Source: Thermodesulfovibrionales bacterium (lineage in GTDB: Bacteria; Nitrospirota; Thermodesulfovibrionia; Thermodesulfovibrionales; SM23-35). Taken from it: DNA of 64,000 nucleotides. Below, piece by piece: positions 9,715 through 19,006 of this stretch. Numbering within the stretch: position 1 is the first letter of the stretch; the number at the start of each line of letters is the position of its first letter. The notes beneath the pieces were generated by a model. It was not told where the DNA came from and ran no database searches. It saw nothing but the letters and a program-made list of their open reading frames with translations. The stretch spans positions 1-64,000 of the forward strand of contig JAVHLL010000012.1 of the NCBI GenBank assembly GCA_031082155.1, given 5' to 3'. The translations under genes were made by a program, and so were the position numbers.

Positions 9715-10743
9715 ATGAAAACACTGTTAGTGACAGGCGGAGCCGGTTTTATCGGGAGCAACTTTGTCGACTATGTATTCAAAAAATATGATGATTACAG
9801 GATTATCGTTCTCGATATGCTCACCTATGCCGGTGACATAGACAACATCCCGCCGGAAGCAAGAAATTCAGACAGATTCGAGTTCTGGTACGGTGATGTC
9901 AATAACCTTGATCTTGTAAGCGATCTTGTCGGTCGTTCTGAAATTGTTGTACACTTTGCCGCTGAAACGCATGTGGCGAGATCGCTTTACTCGCAGAGGG
10001 TTTTTTTTGTTACTGATGTCCTTGGGACCCAGTCTGTAGCCAATGCCGTCTTGAAGCACTCTGCCAGGATAGAGAGGTTCATTCACATATCTACATCGGA
10101 AGTATACGGAACTGCTCTCTATGAACCTATGGACGAGGACCATCCCTTAAACCCCTCTACTCCTTATGCTGCAGCCAAAGCAGGAGCTGACCGGCTAGTA
10201 TATTCCTACATTGCTTCCCATGATATACCGGCCGTTATTATAAGACCGTTTAATAATTATGGCCCCAGACAGCATCTGGAAAAGCTCATCCCCCGTTTCA
10301 TAACCAGCTGTATCCTCGGAGAACCGTTGACTATCCACGGGGATGGCACAGCTGCAAGGGACTGGATTCATGCTATGGATACGGCAAGGGCAGTCGATCT
10401 TGCCATCCAGGCGCCGAAAGAAAGAGTAATCGGCCAAATCTTTAATATCGGGACGGGTCAAAGTTATACTGTTCTCGAAATTGCTCATATAATAACCAGG
10501 GCTTTCAATATGGAGAAGGGAAATTATTCTTTTATACCCGAGCGGTTCGGTCAGGTGCAGAAACATATAGCCGCCTCCGGAAAAGCAGAAGAAACCCTGG
10601 GTTTTTCTCCTGAAATAGCTTTTGATGTGGGATTACAAGAAACCATTGACTGGTATAAAGCACACCAGGCGCTCTGGTCTAAGCAACTGCCCCTGAGATC
10701 TGTTCCGATCAAGACAAAGGATGGGAGAGTGGTATGGTACTAA
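9715..10743 (+). CDS. NAD-dependent sugar epimerase/dehydratase (SDR)
   Basis: LLVTGGAGFIGSNFVDYV; VVHFAAETHVARS; STSEVYG..YAAAKAGADRLV; RPFNNYGPRQ. Confidence 0.92.
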   Translation: MKTLLVTGGAGFIGSNFVDYVFKKYDDYRIIVLDMLTYAGDIDNIPPEARNSDRFEFWYGDVNNLDLVSDLVGRSEIVVHFAAETHVARSLYSQRVFFVTDVLGTQSVANAVLKHSARIERFIHISTSEVYGTALYEPMDEDHPLNPSTPYAAAKAGADRLVYSYIASHDIPAVIIRPFNNYGPRQHLEKLIPRFITSCILGEPLTIHGDGTAARDWIHAMDTARAVDLAIQAPKERVIGQIFNIGTGQSYTVLEIAHIITRAFNMEKGNYSFIPERFGQVQKHIAASGKAEETLGFSPEIAFDVGLQETIDWYKAHQALWSKQLPLRSVPIKTKDGRVVWY

Positions 10744-10774
10744 CCATTATCCCGGCAAACAAACACTTTAAAAT

Positions 10775-10826
10775 CGTCATTGTCCGGCTTGACCGGACAA
10801 TCCAGTCCCGAAAGCTTTCGGGATTG
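10775..10826. repeat. Short hairpin repeats related to the composite element
   Basis: tgtccggcttgaccggaca followed by cccgaaagctttcggga. Confidence 0.6.
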
Positions 10827-10918
10827 AAAAAACTGGGTCCCCTCTTTGAGTCATAGACCGATCAAGTCGGGGAATAACAAACACCAGAGTTGCACGTGTT
10901 AATTTGCCGGGGTAAAAA

Positions 10919-11185
10919 TTAAGATTGAATATGCCATTGTTCTGCAAAATTCTCAGCCATTATGGGATATCCTTTTGCTCGAAGCACATTACAGAAAGAT
11001 TTCAATAAGGGTTTGTAATCCTCTTTTTGGGCTAATTGATTTTTATCAACCGCCTTTACGAATTTTTCTGCATTTTCATGTAAATTAAGATCGCTCTTAA
11101 TATTTTCTATAAGTTGGTTGATCTCTTCCGCTGTGGTAGCCGATTCATTCTTGGATAGTTCATTCATTTCCCTCTCCTTAATCAC
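10919..11185 (-). CDS. Small protein of unknown function (related to neighbour)
   Basis: 88 aa; C-term RAKGYPIMAENFAEQWHI similar to neighbour's MKGYPENAGEFAKRYNI; overlaps the preceding gene's stop. Confidence 0.55.
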   Translation of the reverse strand: MIKEREMNELSKNESATTAEEINQLIENIKSDLNLHENAEKFVKAVDKNQLAQKEDYKPLLKSFCNVLRAKGYPIMAENFAEQWHIQS

Positions 11186-11484
11186 ATATTCTTGGTGTTG
11201 ATATTATATCTTTTTGCAAATTCACCAGCATTTTCAGGATAACCTTTCATATAAAGCAACTCATAAAAATAATCCATTATATCTTTTATCTCTGAAATTT
11301 TATGCTCATCTATTAACTGAAAAATTTCTTTCGACATATATTCAGGGTCATTATACAAATTAAGAATCATGTATTCTATTCTTGTTATTATCATCACCTT
11401 ATCGGGCGGTAAAGATTTTTCGTCCATGTATTCTCCTTTCCCAAGTAGAATAATAAAAAAACAGCATCTTTTGCAATTCAACAA
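11182..11484 (-). CDS. Small protein of unknown function
   Basis: ORF (true start probably internal at MDEKSL); 4-nt overlap with next ORF suggests translational coupling. Confidence 0.5.
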   Translation of the reverse strand: MLNCKRCCFFIILLGKGEYMDEKSLPPDKVMIITRIEYMILNLYNDPEYMSKEIFQLIDEHKISEIKDIMDYFYELLYMKGYPENAGEFAKRYNINTKNM

Positions 11485-11688
11485 TCATAAGTATTTTCAG
11501 ACTTGAATCCTGGGACCTTTTTTCCAACGAAACAGGAAGTATCATAAATGTCAAAAATATATAATTTTATATAATAATATTTCTTAATTATTATGCTTCG
11601 CATTATGCGTAGAATACGTTATCGCTTTGCTTGCAGGAATTCTGCATTGAACCATATTTTTCCCTTGACAGAAAAATGGTATAAGTGT

Positions 11689-11716
11689 AAGCTTAAATTC
11701 GAAATTTAAGCTTTTT
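11689..11716 (+). terminator. Perfect 11-bp hairpin plus T-run in the leader of the cytochrome cluster (terminator/attenuator-like)
   Basis: AAGCTTAAATT-CGA-AATTTAAGCTT followed by TTTT. Confidence 0.55.
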
Positions 11717-11768
11717 TATGTCCGTCTAATCTTAATGAATTATTATTAATCTACAAAGGGGGTTCAGA

Positions 11769-12608
11769 TTGATGAGCGCATACCGGTTTTGGAAAAAGGG
11801 ACGATTCCACTTTCTCTGGCTGCTAAGTATACCGGCAATTTTTTTACTCCTGCTTTCTTTTTCAGGCTGGCATGAGAGTTTTGCGGGCGATGCCCCCCAA
11901 CTGTCGACTTCTGACTGCATTAAATGTCATACCGCGGTCGTCAGGACTGTCGAAAGTAAAGGAGCAAAACATAAGTCTGCAATCTCCTGCCTTGACTGCC
12001 ACAAAGGACATCCACCTATGGTAAGCAAGGACAAGATCATACCGCCATGCAGCACGTGTCATTCGGGGAAAAAGCATTACGAGATCAGTGGATGTAACAC
12101 CTGTCACTCTGATCCTCATGCCCCTCTTGACATGCAATTGGGGGCAAACATCACAGGTCCATGTCTTTCCTGCCACGAACCGCAGGGGCTTGAACTTAAG
12201 GAACACCCTTCCCGTCATTCAAAGCTTTTCTGCACAACCTGTCACAAACAACACAAGCAGGTGCCTCCGTGTCTCCAGTGCCACAAAGCACATACCTCCG
12301 CAATGGTAAATAAGGACTGCCTTGTCTGTCACCCTGCACATCAGCCGCGCACCATCACCTATGGCCCCGATATGCCATCGCAATTCTGTGCAGCATGCCA
12401 TCAGAAGATTGGAAACACCCTGACGGGCACTGAAACGAAACACTCCAAACTCGCCTGTGTATTCTGTCATAAAGAGCGACACAAGATGATTCCTCAATGT
12501 GAATCCTGTCATGGTTCGCCGCATCCCGCCTCAATGACAGCCAAGTTTAAGAACTGTAATGCGTGCCATATAAGTGCACATAGTTTAGGAGAGGAGGTTA
12601 AGAAATAA
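11769..12608 (+). CDS. Dodecaheme c-type cytochrome (12 CXXCH)
   Basis: CIKCH CLDCH CSTCH CNTCH CLSCH CTTCH CLQCH CLVCH CAACH CVFCH CESCH CNACH; N-terminal hydrophobic signal/anchor. Confidence 0.95.
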   Translation: MMSAYRFWKKGRFHFLWLLSIPAIFLLLLSFSGWHESFAGDAPQLSTSDCIKCHTAVVRTVESKGAKHKSAISCLDCHKGHPPMVSKDKIIPPCSTCHSGKKHYEISGCNTCHSDPHAPLDMQLGANITGPCLSCHEPQGLELKEHPSRHSKLFCTTCHKQHKQVPPCLQCHKAHTSAMVNKDCLVCHPAHQPRTITYGPDMPSQFCAACHQKIGNTLTGTETKHSKLACVFCHKERHKMIPQCESCHGSPHPASMTAKFKNCNACHISAHSLGEEVKK

Positions 12609-13516
12609 TGAAGACCAGGAAGAAAGTAATGGTGCTTTCCGGTATCCTCATGCTCGTTCTCGTCGCATTATTCTCGTGCGCTTCACAACAGGTAGCTCCG
12701 GAAAAGCCACAGGAAATGCAGGTGGCCCAGGCTGAACAACCGGCGGCACCACCACCGCCAAAGGAAGAAAAACCGAAGTCCCTTTATGACGCCGATGTGA
12801 AACCACTTGCACCTGCGGAATGCGGGCGCTGTCATTATTCGGTATTCAGCCAGATCAAGAATGAAGGGGGCAAGCACAAACTCGATTGTACGCAGTGCCA
12901 TACCAAGTATCACGCGTATAATCCGGTGAAACAGAACTGGGCAGAGATTATGCCTAAGTGTGAAACCTGCCACGGTGTATTCCACGGACAAAAATTTACC
13001 GCATGTACTCAGTGTCATGCTCCTCATGCCCCGAAGACACAGATTGCGGTGAATGCCGAAACAGCGAAAACATGTGGCGACTGCCATGGCAAAGTTGCCC
13101 AGACACTTCAGCAATCTCCAAGCAAGCACACCAAGGTAGCCTGTGCAACCTGCCATCATTCGAAACATGGACTGATACCCTCATGCATGACATGTCATAA
13201 ACCACATACGGCAAATCAGACCGACAAAGACTGTCTTGCGTGTCATCCGGCACACTCACCGCTGACCATCGCTTATCCAAAAGATACCGCGAACAGCGTG
13301 TGCGGAGCCTGCCACGGAGCTGTATACAAAAAGCTTGAGGCAAGCACCGGCAAACACAAGCAGGTCCCCTGCGCCCAGTGCCACACGAAACACAGACTGA
13401 TTCCCAAGTGTCAGGAATGTCACGGTCAGCCGCATGGCGAGGTAGTGCTGAAGAAATTCCCGGACTGCCTTGCATGTCATGTTGACGTTCATGATCTGCC
13501 TTCAAAATCAAAGTAA
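12608..13516 (+). CDS. Dodecaheme c-type cytochrome lipoprotein (12 CXXCH)
   Basis: LVALFSCAS lipobox-like; CGRCH CTQCH CETCH CTQCH CGDCH CATCH CMTCH CLACH CGACH CAQCH CQECH CLACH. Confidence 0.95.
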   Translation: MKTRKKVMVLSGILMLVLVALFSCASQQVAPEKPQEMQVAQAEQPAAPPPPKEEKPKSLYDADVKPLAPAECGRCHYSVFSQIKNEGGKHKLDCTQCHTKYHAYNPVKQNWAEIMPKCETCHGVFHGQKFTACTQCHAPHAPKTQIAVNAETAKTCGDCHGKVAQTLQQSPSKHTKVACATCHHSKHGLIPSCMTCHKPHTANQTDKDCLACHPAHSPLTIAYPKDTANSVCGACHGAVYKKLEASTGKHKQVPCAQCHTKHRLIPKCQECHGQPHGEVVLKKFPDCLACHVDVHDLPSKSK

Positions 13517-13521
13517 ATAAA

Positions 13522-13558
13522 AACACCCCCGGAAGTAGCCCTTCCGGGGGTGTTTTTT
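13522..13558 (+). terminator. Rho-independent terminator
   Basis: aacacccccggaagtagcccttccgggggtgttttttt. Confidence 0.92.
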
Positions 13559-13680
13559 TCTTCTTTCCCCTTCTTCATAACTTTTTCATATTTCTTTCAC
13601 AGGATCTCCATGTATACGCGTTAGAATGAAGATATTATCTTGACAATATTACAGGAAAAAACTAAAATATTTGAAAAATT

Positions 13681-14631
13681 ATGAGTAAACCCAGAATTCA
13701 ATTTCATATCCTCACTCTTGTAATCCTGACTTTCGCTCTATTCACTATCGGAGTCTTTTCCCTTGCTCCGCCCGTAAGCGCTGAAGAGAACCCGTGCCTC
13801 ACCTGCCATGCCAAAATAAAAGAACCCCAGTTTGTCCATGCAGCAGTAGCCTTAGGATGCCAGACTTGCCACAAAACGGTTGAAGGGAAAAGTCATCCGG
13901 CCGAGAAGCAAAGTATCGTGCTTATTCAGAATCTACCAGGGGTATGCTTTACCTGTCACACTCAGTCAAAGTTTCAGGAAAAAACAGTTCATTCTCCTGT
14001 CTTAAGCGGGACATGTACCGGATGCCATGATCCTCACAGTTCGAACGTGAAAAAACTCTTAACAAACAAAATGCCGGGCTTATGTTTCAACTGTCACAAG
14101 GAATCAGCTTTTAAAGGGAAATATGACCACGCCCCTGTGTATGGTGGTATGTGTCCTGCGTGTCATTCCCCTCATAGTTCTCCAAATCAGAAACTCCTTG
14201 TCAGCCCATCGCCGGAAGTCTGCTACACTTGCCATGAAAAATCCAAATTTAATAAAAAGTATGTGCACGCAGTGGTAAAACTAGGATGCGATTCCTGCCA
14301 TGATCCACACAAAGGTGATTATATCAACCTGCTTTTAAAACAACCTGTTGAGCTCTGTTTGAGTTGTCATCCGAACAAAAATGATGGCCGCCATATCGTG
14401 AATGTCCCTACTGAGAAAATTCATCCGATAAGCGGAGTAAAAGACCCGAGTGTTGCATGGACAAAAAAGATACCTGATCCCGATCGGCCGGGATATGAGA
14501 TAGAAGTGCCTGACCCTGACAAGCCCGGACAGGAATTAACCTGTTTCAGTTGCCATGATCCTCACAGTTCTGATTACCGCAAGCTTTTTCCGGTCAAAAA
14601 TATATGCAAAAAATGTCACGTATATTATTAG
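13681..14631 (+). CDS. Multiheme c-type cytochrome, doubled-CXXCH type (11 CXXCH)
   Basis: CLTCH CQTCH CFTCH CTGCH CFNCH CPACH CYTCH CDSCH CLSCH CFSCH CKKCH with CHDPHSS repeats; signal peptide. Confidence 0.95.
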   Translation: MSKPRIQFHILTLVILTFALFTIGVFSLAPPVSAEENPCLTCHAKIKEPQFVHAAVALGCQTCHKTVEGKSHPAEKQSIVLIQNLPGVCFTCHTQSKFQEKTVHSPVLSGTCTGCHDPHSSNVKKLLTNKMPGLCFNCHKESAFKGKYDHAPVYGGMCPACHSPHSSPNQKLLVSPSPEVCYTCHEKSKFNKKYVHAVVKLGCDSCHDPHKGDYINLLLKQPVELCLSCHPNKNDGRHIVNVPTEKIHPISGVKDPSVAWTKKIPDPDRPGYEIEVPDPDKPGQELTCFSCHDPHSSDYRKLFPVKNICKKCHVYY

Positions 14632-14673
14632 GCAGAAAAAACATTTTCTTATAAAGAGATTATTTATTTTTAG

Positions 14674-14772
14674 TGTCATTCCCGCTTGTTGGGAATCCTT
14701 CCGAATCTTATCGCTTTTGATTGGCGATTGGTTCGAGTTTTCAGGAAAGATTCTGGAAAAGCCAGAATGACA
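14674..14772. repeat. REP/MITE-like inverted repeat
   Basis: tgtcattcccgcttgttgggaatcctt ... aagattctggaaaagccagaatgaca. Confidence 0.75.
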
Positions 14773-14867
14773 GAAATGCAGAACATCTTTTTCTTTATTA
14801 CTGTAATATAAAACCGGGATTCAGTGATTGTCATTGTGACCCCTGAACTTGTTTCGGAGGAGGGAAT

Positions 14868-15908
14868 ATGATCTTTCAAGGTGTAACTCCCCAAAGAATT
14901 CTTTCTGTTCTCTGTCTTGCTCTTATGGCAACTTTATTTGCCTGCACAACCACCTCTCCTACAGTACCCGATAAACCTACAGGAGAATATATATGGCCCT
15001 CGCCGCCTGCTACTCCCCGTATCAAATGGATAACTCAATGGTCTAACCGATATGACTTTGGTAAACCGAGCGATGTGATGGAATTCTTAATCGGGAAGGA
15101 GCGCGTTGAGCGACTGAGACGGCCAAACGGCATTGTCACGGATACTGCAGGCAATGTGTATGTTGCAGATTCAGAGGCTCATGTTGTTTTTGTCTTTGAT
15201 CAGGAGAAAAAAGCCCTCAGATTTCTCGGCTTGGGAAGACTTGGCTTTCCAGTGGGAGTTGCAATAGACAACAAGAGAGGTATAATCTACGTATCGGACT
15301 CCAAGTTTGATAAAGTGTTCGGATTCGATAAAAATTCAGACGACGTCAAAGTAACATTTGGTGGACCGAGTGAATTTAAAAACCCGTCAGGAATGGTCTA
15401 TGATGAACAGAGAGAAAGGCTCTATATTGCTGATACGCAGAACCACCTCGTAAAGGCCTTTGACAGCGGAGGCCGCCACCTTTTCACAATCGGCAAGAGA
15501 GGGATGGAAGACGGAGAATTTAATTTCCCTAGTTATGTAGCATTAGATAAGACCGGGAAAATCTACGTTGTTGATTCGTTTAATTTTCGTATTCAAGTAT
15601 TTGACCCAGATGGCAAATACATCCGCAAATTTGGCAAACTCGGCGATGCTTCAGGGGCCTTTTCACGTCCGGCCGGCATCGGCGTGGATTCCGACGGCAA
15701 TATTCACATTGTTGACACCGCGTTTAATAACTTTCAGATTTTCAACATCGAAGGGCGATTATTGCTCTGGATCGGCACCACAGGGAAAAAACCGGGTGAG
15801 TTCTACCTTCCAACAGGCTTATACATCGATAACCAGGACAAAATATATGTATCGGATACTTATAATCAAAGGGTTCAGGTATTTCAATATTTAAAAACTC
15901 CGAAGTAA
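14868..15908 (+). CDS. NHL-repeat beta-propeller lipoprotein
   Basis: MATLFACTTT lipobox; repeated units such as FNFPSYVALDKTGKIYVVDSFNFRIQVFDPDGKYIRKFG. Confidence 0.9.
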   Translation: MIFQGVTPQRILSVLCLALMATLFACTTTSPTVPDKPTGEYIWPSPPATPRIKWITQWSNRYDFGKPSDVMEFLIGKERVERLRRPNGIVTDTAGNVYVADSEAHVVFVFDQEKKALRFLGLGRLGFPVGVAIDNKRGIIYVSDSKFDKVFGFDKNSDDVKVTFGGPSEFKNPSGMVYDEQRERLYIADTQNHLVKAFDSGGRHLFTIGKRGMEDGEFNFPSYVALDKTGKIYVVDSFNFRIQVFDPDGKYIRKFGKLGDASGAFSRPAGIGVDSDGNIHIVDTAFNNFQIFNIEGRLLLWIGTTGKKPGEFYLPTGLYIDNQDKIYVSDTYNQRVQVFQYLKTPK

Positions 15909-16109
15909 TATATTTTTTGCCTCTGAAAAAATACTCTTTCATGCGTTTGACTTATGTTTTTCCAAAGAGTCGAATTCCTTAAAAAAGCCTTTATTTTCAA
16001 AGTTTTATTATTTAAAATACTATTGATAACTTAATAAATTTTCTTATCAAGATATCTTGCGCAGTACACTGGTAATTCACAGGAATGTGATGGAGGAGGA
16101 TATTTTTGT

Positions 16110-17942
16110 GTGAATGCTAATGCGGTCACCAAATTAGTATTTCTGTTCATTATCGCTGCTTTCCTCATCCTTCTCCCCGGGATAGCCAATGCACAAATGA
16201 GAGCAGAATACGCGCAGAAATTCCGTCTTTTCGGTCTTGTAGAGCTGCGATACACCGACTTTCACGTTGAGACAACTTCTTCAGGAAGTACAATCTCAAG
16301 GGGTTCCACGACATTTCAACAGTATTACAAACTTGGTGCAGAGGGGTATATCTACCACCCCAGACTTGCGGTATTCACCGCCTCAATAGCCTATAATGAT
16401 ACAAAATTCAATCCGGAAAGAGGAATAAATGTAACCACCAAAGATTTTACCTACGATATTACCACAACATTTCTGCCTTACAGGCCTGTAGCATTCGATC
16501 TCTATGCAAGAAAAATTGACTATACATTCAATCTTGCCGGTGACCCGGTAGATACTTCATCAAATTTATATGGCGCCCGGCTGCGGATCAATAAACGGAG
16601 ATGGCCCGCCACGCGAGTCGAATACTATCACTGGGATTACGAACTCCTGCGTTTTGGAAATACTACAGATAAAGTAACGGAGGACCGGTTTACACTTGAC
16701 GTCCGTGGCAGATTAAATCCTTTTAGTACAAAATACCAGCTAATGGCTGAACATACCAGTATCAGCAAACCACATTTTAACGATAAAATATTGAACGCTC
16801 GAATAAATTTCTCCAGTATACTGAGACCTGGGATTTATTTCTACAACTGGCTTTCATATATAAAAAGTAATTACTACAAGAACTTCAGTTTTTCAACCAA
16901 TCTTTATTTTACCCCTTGGAAACGCTTTCAGCATAATTACTCATATGAATATATCAAGGCTGACAATGAATTACAGGGAAATCAGGAACTGGGGGCCGAA
17001 AGAAAAACAATAAAAACCAAGACTGAGACAATCCTCGGTTCATGGGGCTACCGATTTACCGAAAGGATGTCATCTGCTTTATCACTTCGGTATACACGAA
17101 ATGAGGAGAATGGAGTACGCTGGGATGCTGAAGGAATCTCAACAAGTATCGGATATGCCCGACCGATATCATGGATGAAGTTTGCATCTTATTATCGATT
17201 TTTGCTAAGACAAGACGAGAGAAGAGGAAACTTTCAGGAACATAATGTTGAAATCAATGTTTCAACAAGCAAATTCCGCTGGGGAATTCTTTACGGAATG
17301 TACGTGTTTAATTACATAGATGAGACCCAGAAATATATGCAAAAAACAGGTGCTGATGATTTTTTTGATGAAGATGCAGAAATGTTGGAGAAGACATCGG
17401 AAACTTTCACTCATTTATTTAGGCTGGGAGTTCGTGGAAGAATTCCGGGAAGAGAACTCGGGAGGGCATACTGGAATGTAGAGACTGAGTATTTTAAATC
17501 GGACACCAGCGGAAGAAGACCTGCGAGAGTATACGACGAGTATTTAGGGAGTTCAGGGGCAGCTTACGAAGATTATGATCTGCACTTCAGCCAATGGTCA
17601 GTCACGGGTAACCTGTCGTATCCTTTCAGAAGAGGCATTGTCCTTACTTTTAAGACCGGATATCGAATGGGAGAATCTAATGACAAGAAGAGAACATCCT
17701 ATTTCTATGAGAGTAGACTTGTTTATCCCATTTCCAGGAGATTAGGTATCGTATCATGGTGGAGGCATGTATTCACAGAACTGGAAGGGAGCCAGAACTC
17801 GGAAGAGAGACTCTTTCAGATTGAAGCTGATTACAAACTCGGGAGAACATATATAGTATTTGAGGGAAGAATTAGAAATATTCTCAATGATGGAGAAAGA
17901 TACGACAGGATACTGACATTGAGAGCCAGGAGATCATTTTGA
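16110..17942 (+). CDS. Probable outer-membrane beta-barrel protein of the cytochrome cluster
   Basis: GTG start; signal peptide LVFLFIIAAFLILLPGIANA; many alternating aromatic/polar stretches; C-terminal aromatic ...TLRARRSF. Confidence 0.75.
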   Translation: MNANAVTKLVFLFIIAAFLILLPGIANAQMRAEYAQKFRLFGLVELRYTDFHVETTSSGSTISRGSTTFQQYYKLGAEGYIYHPRLAVFTASIAYNDTKFNPERGINVTTKDFTYDITTTFLPYRPVAFDLYARKIDYTFNLAGDPVDTSSNLYGARLRINKRRWPATRVEYYHWDYELLRFGNTTDKVTEDRFTLDVRGRLNPFSTKYQLMAEHTSISKPHFNDKILNARINFSSILRPGIYFYNWLSYIKSNYYKNFSFSTNLYFTPWKRFQHNYSYEYIKADNELQGNQELGAERKTIKTKTETILGSWGYRFTERMSSALSLRYTRNEENGVRWDAEGISTSIGYARPISWMKFASYYRFLLRQDERRGNFQEHNVEINVSTSKFRWGILYGMYVFNYIDETQKYMQKTGADDFFDEDAEMLEKTSETFTHLFRLGVRGRIPGRELGRAYWNVETEYFKSDTSGRRPARVYDEYLGSSGAAYEDYDLHFSQWSVTGNLSYPFRRGIVLTFKTGYRMGESNDKKRTSYFYESRLVYPISRRLGIVSWWRHVFTELEGSQNSEERLFQIEADYKLGRTYIVFEGRIRNILNDGERYDRILTLRARRSF

Positions 17943-19006
17943 AATATTCTGTTCATAATGTATTTCTTATGCTCGCTCTCTGCTGTGTTTGTTCTTTGAG
18001 CTGTATGGCTACAGATTCGGTATCCCGAAATTTTCTTGTACATGGTGATAAGTTATTACTCCAGTGGCCACCATTCCCTCAGGCACCTCGAATTCTCTAC
18101 ATCGGGGAAATTATTAATCCGGCTGATATAGGTGATACCTTATCCTGGTTCTCAAGAACAATGAACAGCTTATTCGGAACGGACAACCGATCGCAGACCA
18201 TGGTAAGGCCTTATGGCGTTTTTTCCGATAAGAACAGAGTGTATATTACAGACCCTGGATTCGGGTGCGTTCATATTTTTGATACTCGGGAGAGATCATA
18301 TTTCTCATTTGAAGACGCAAATGAAGGATATCTTCTTGCTCCCATAGGCATTACCGTTGACAAAGATGGATATATATATGTAGCTGATTCTTTACTCAAG
18401 AAAATCCTTGTTTTTGATACGCAGGGGAAATATATACGTCAAATCGGCTCTGCCGATCTTTTACAACGACCGTCAGGCATTACTTTGAAGGATAATAATT
18501 TATACGTAGTTGATACCCTTGGACACAGAGTGCTGGTATTTTCAAAGGAAAACGGGAAACTATTATTCAGCTTTGGAAAGCATGGTTCCGACGATGGTAA
18601 CTTTAATTATCCGACCAATATTTTTGTGAGCAGACAAAATCTCATTTATGTCACAGACTCGATGAATTTCAGGGTGCAGATTTTCGACCAGAATGGGAAG
18701 TTCCTCTCGAATTTTGGGAAGCTGGGTGACGGCTCCGGGGATCTTTCAAAACCGAAGGGGATTGCTGTCGATTCCGATGGGAATATCTATCTGGTTGATG
18801 CCCACTTCGATAACGTTCAGATATTTAATGAAAAGGGAAATCTTTTGCTGGTGTTCGGCAGTTCAGGAAATAAGGAGGGTGAATTTGCTCTTCCTGCAGG
18901 TATCTTTATCGATGAAGATGATAGAATTTATGTAGCTGATTCATATAATCAAAGGATTCAGGTTTTCCAATATCTGAAAGAGAAGAAAGAAGTAATTGAA
19001 AAATGA
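17939..19006 (+). CDS. NHL-repeat beta-propeller lipoprotein (paralog of 14868-15908)
   Basis: TTG start overlapping the previous stop; CSLSC lipobox-like; repeats FNYPTNIFVSRQNLIYVTDSMNFRVQIFDQNGKFLSNFG. Confidence 0.88.
   Translation: MKYSVHNVFLMLALCCVCSLSCMATDSVSRNFLVHGDKLLLQWPPFPQAPRILYIGEIINPADIGDTLSWFSRTMNSLFGTDNRSQTMVRPYGVFSDKNRVYITDPGFGCVHIFDTRERSYFSFEDANEGYLLAPIGITVDKDGYIYVADSLLKKILVFDTQGKYIRQIGSADLLQRPSGITLKDNNLYVVDTLGHRVLVFSKENGKLLFSFGKHGSDDGNFNYPTNIFVSRQNLIYVTDSMNFRVQIFDQNGKFLSNFGKLGDGSGDLSKPKGIAVDSDGNIYLVDAHFDNVQIFNEKGNLLLVFGSSGNKEGEFALPAGIFIDEDDRIYVADSYNQRIQVFQYLKEKKEVIEK

Noticed and set aside
12996-13526. 176-aa minus-strand ORF opposite the dodecaheme lipoprotein
   Set aside because: Antisense to a CDS with 12 heme motifs.
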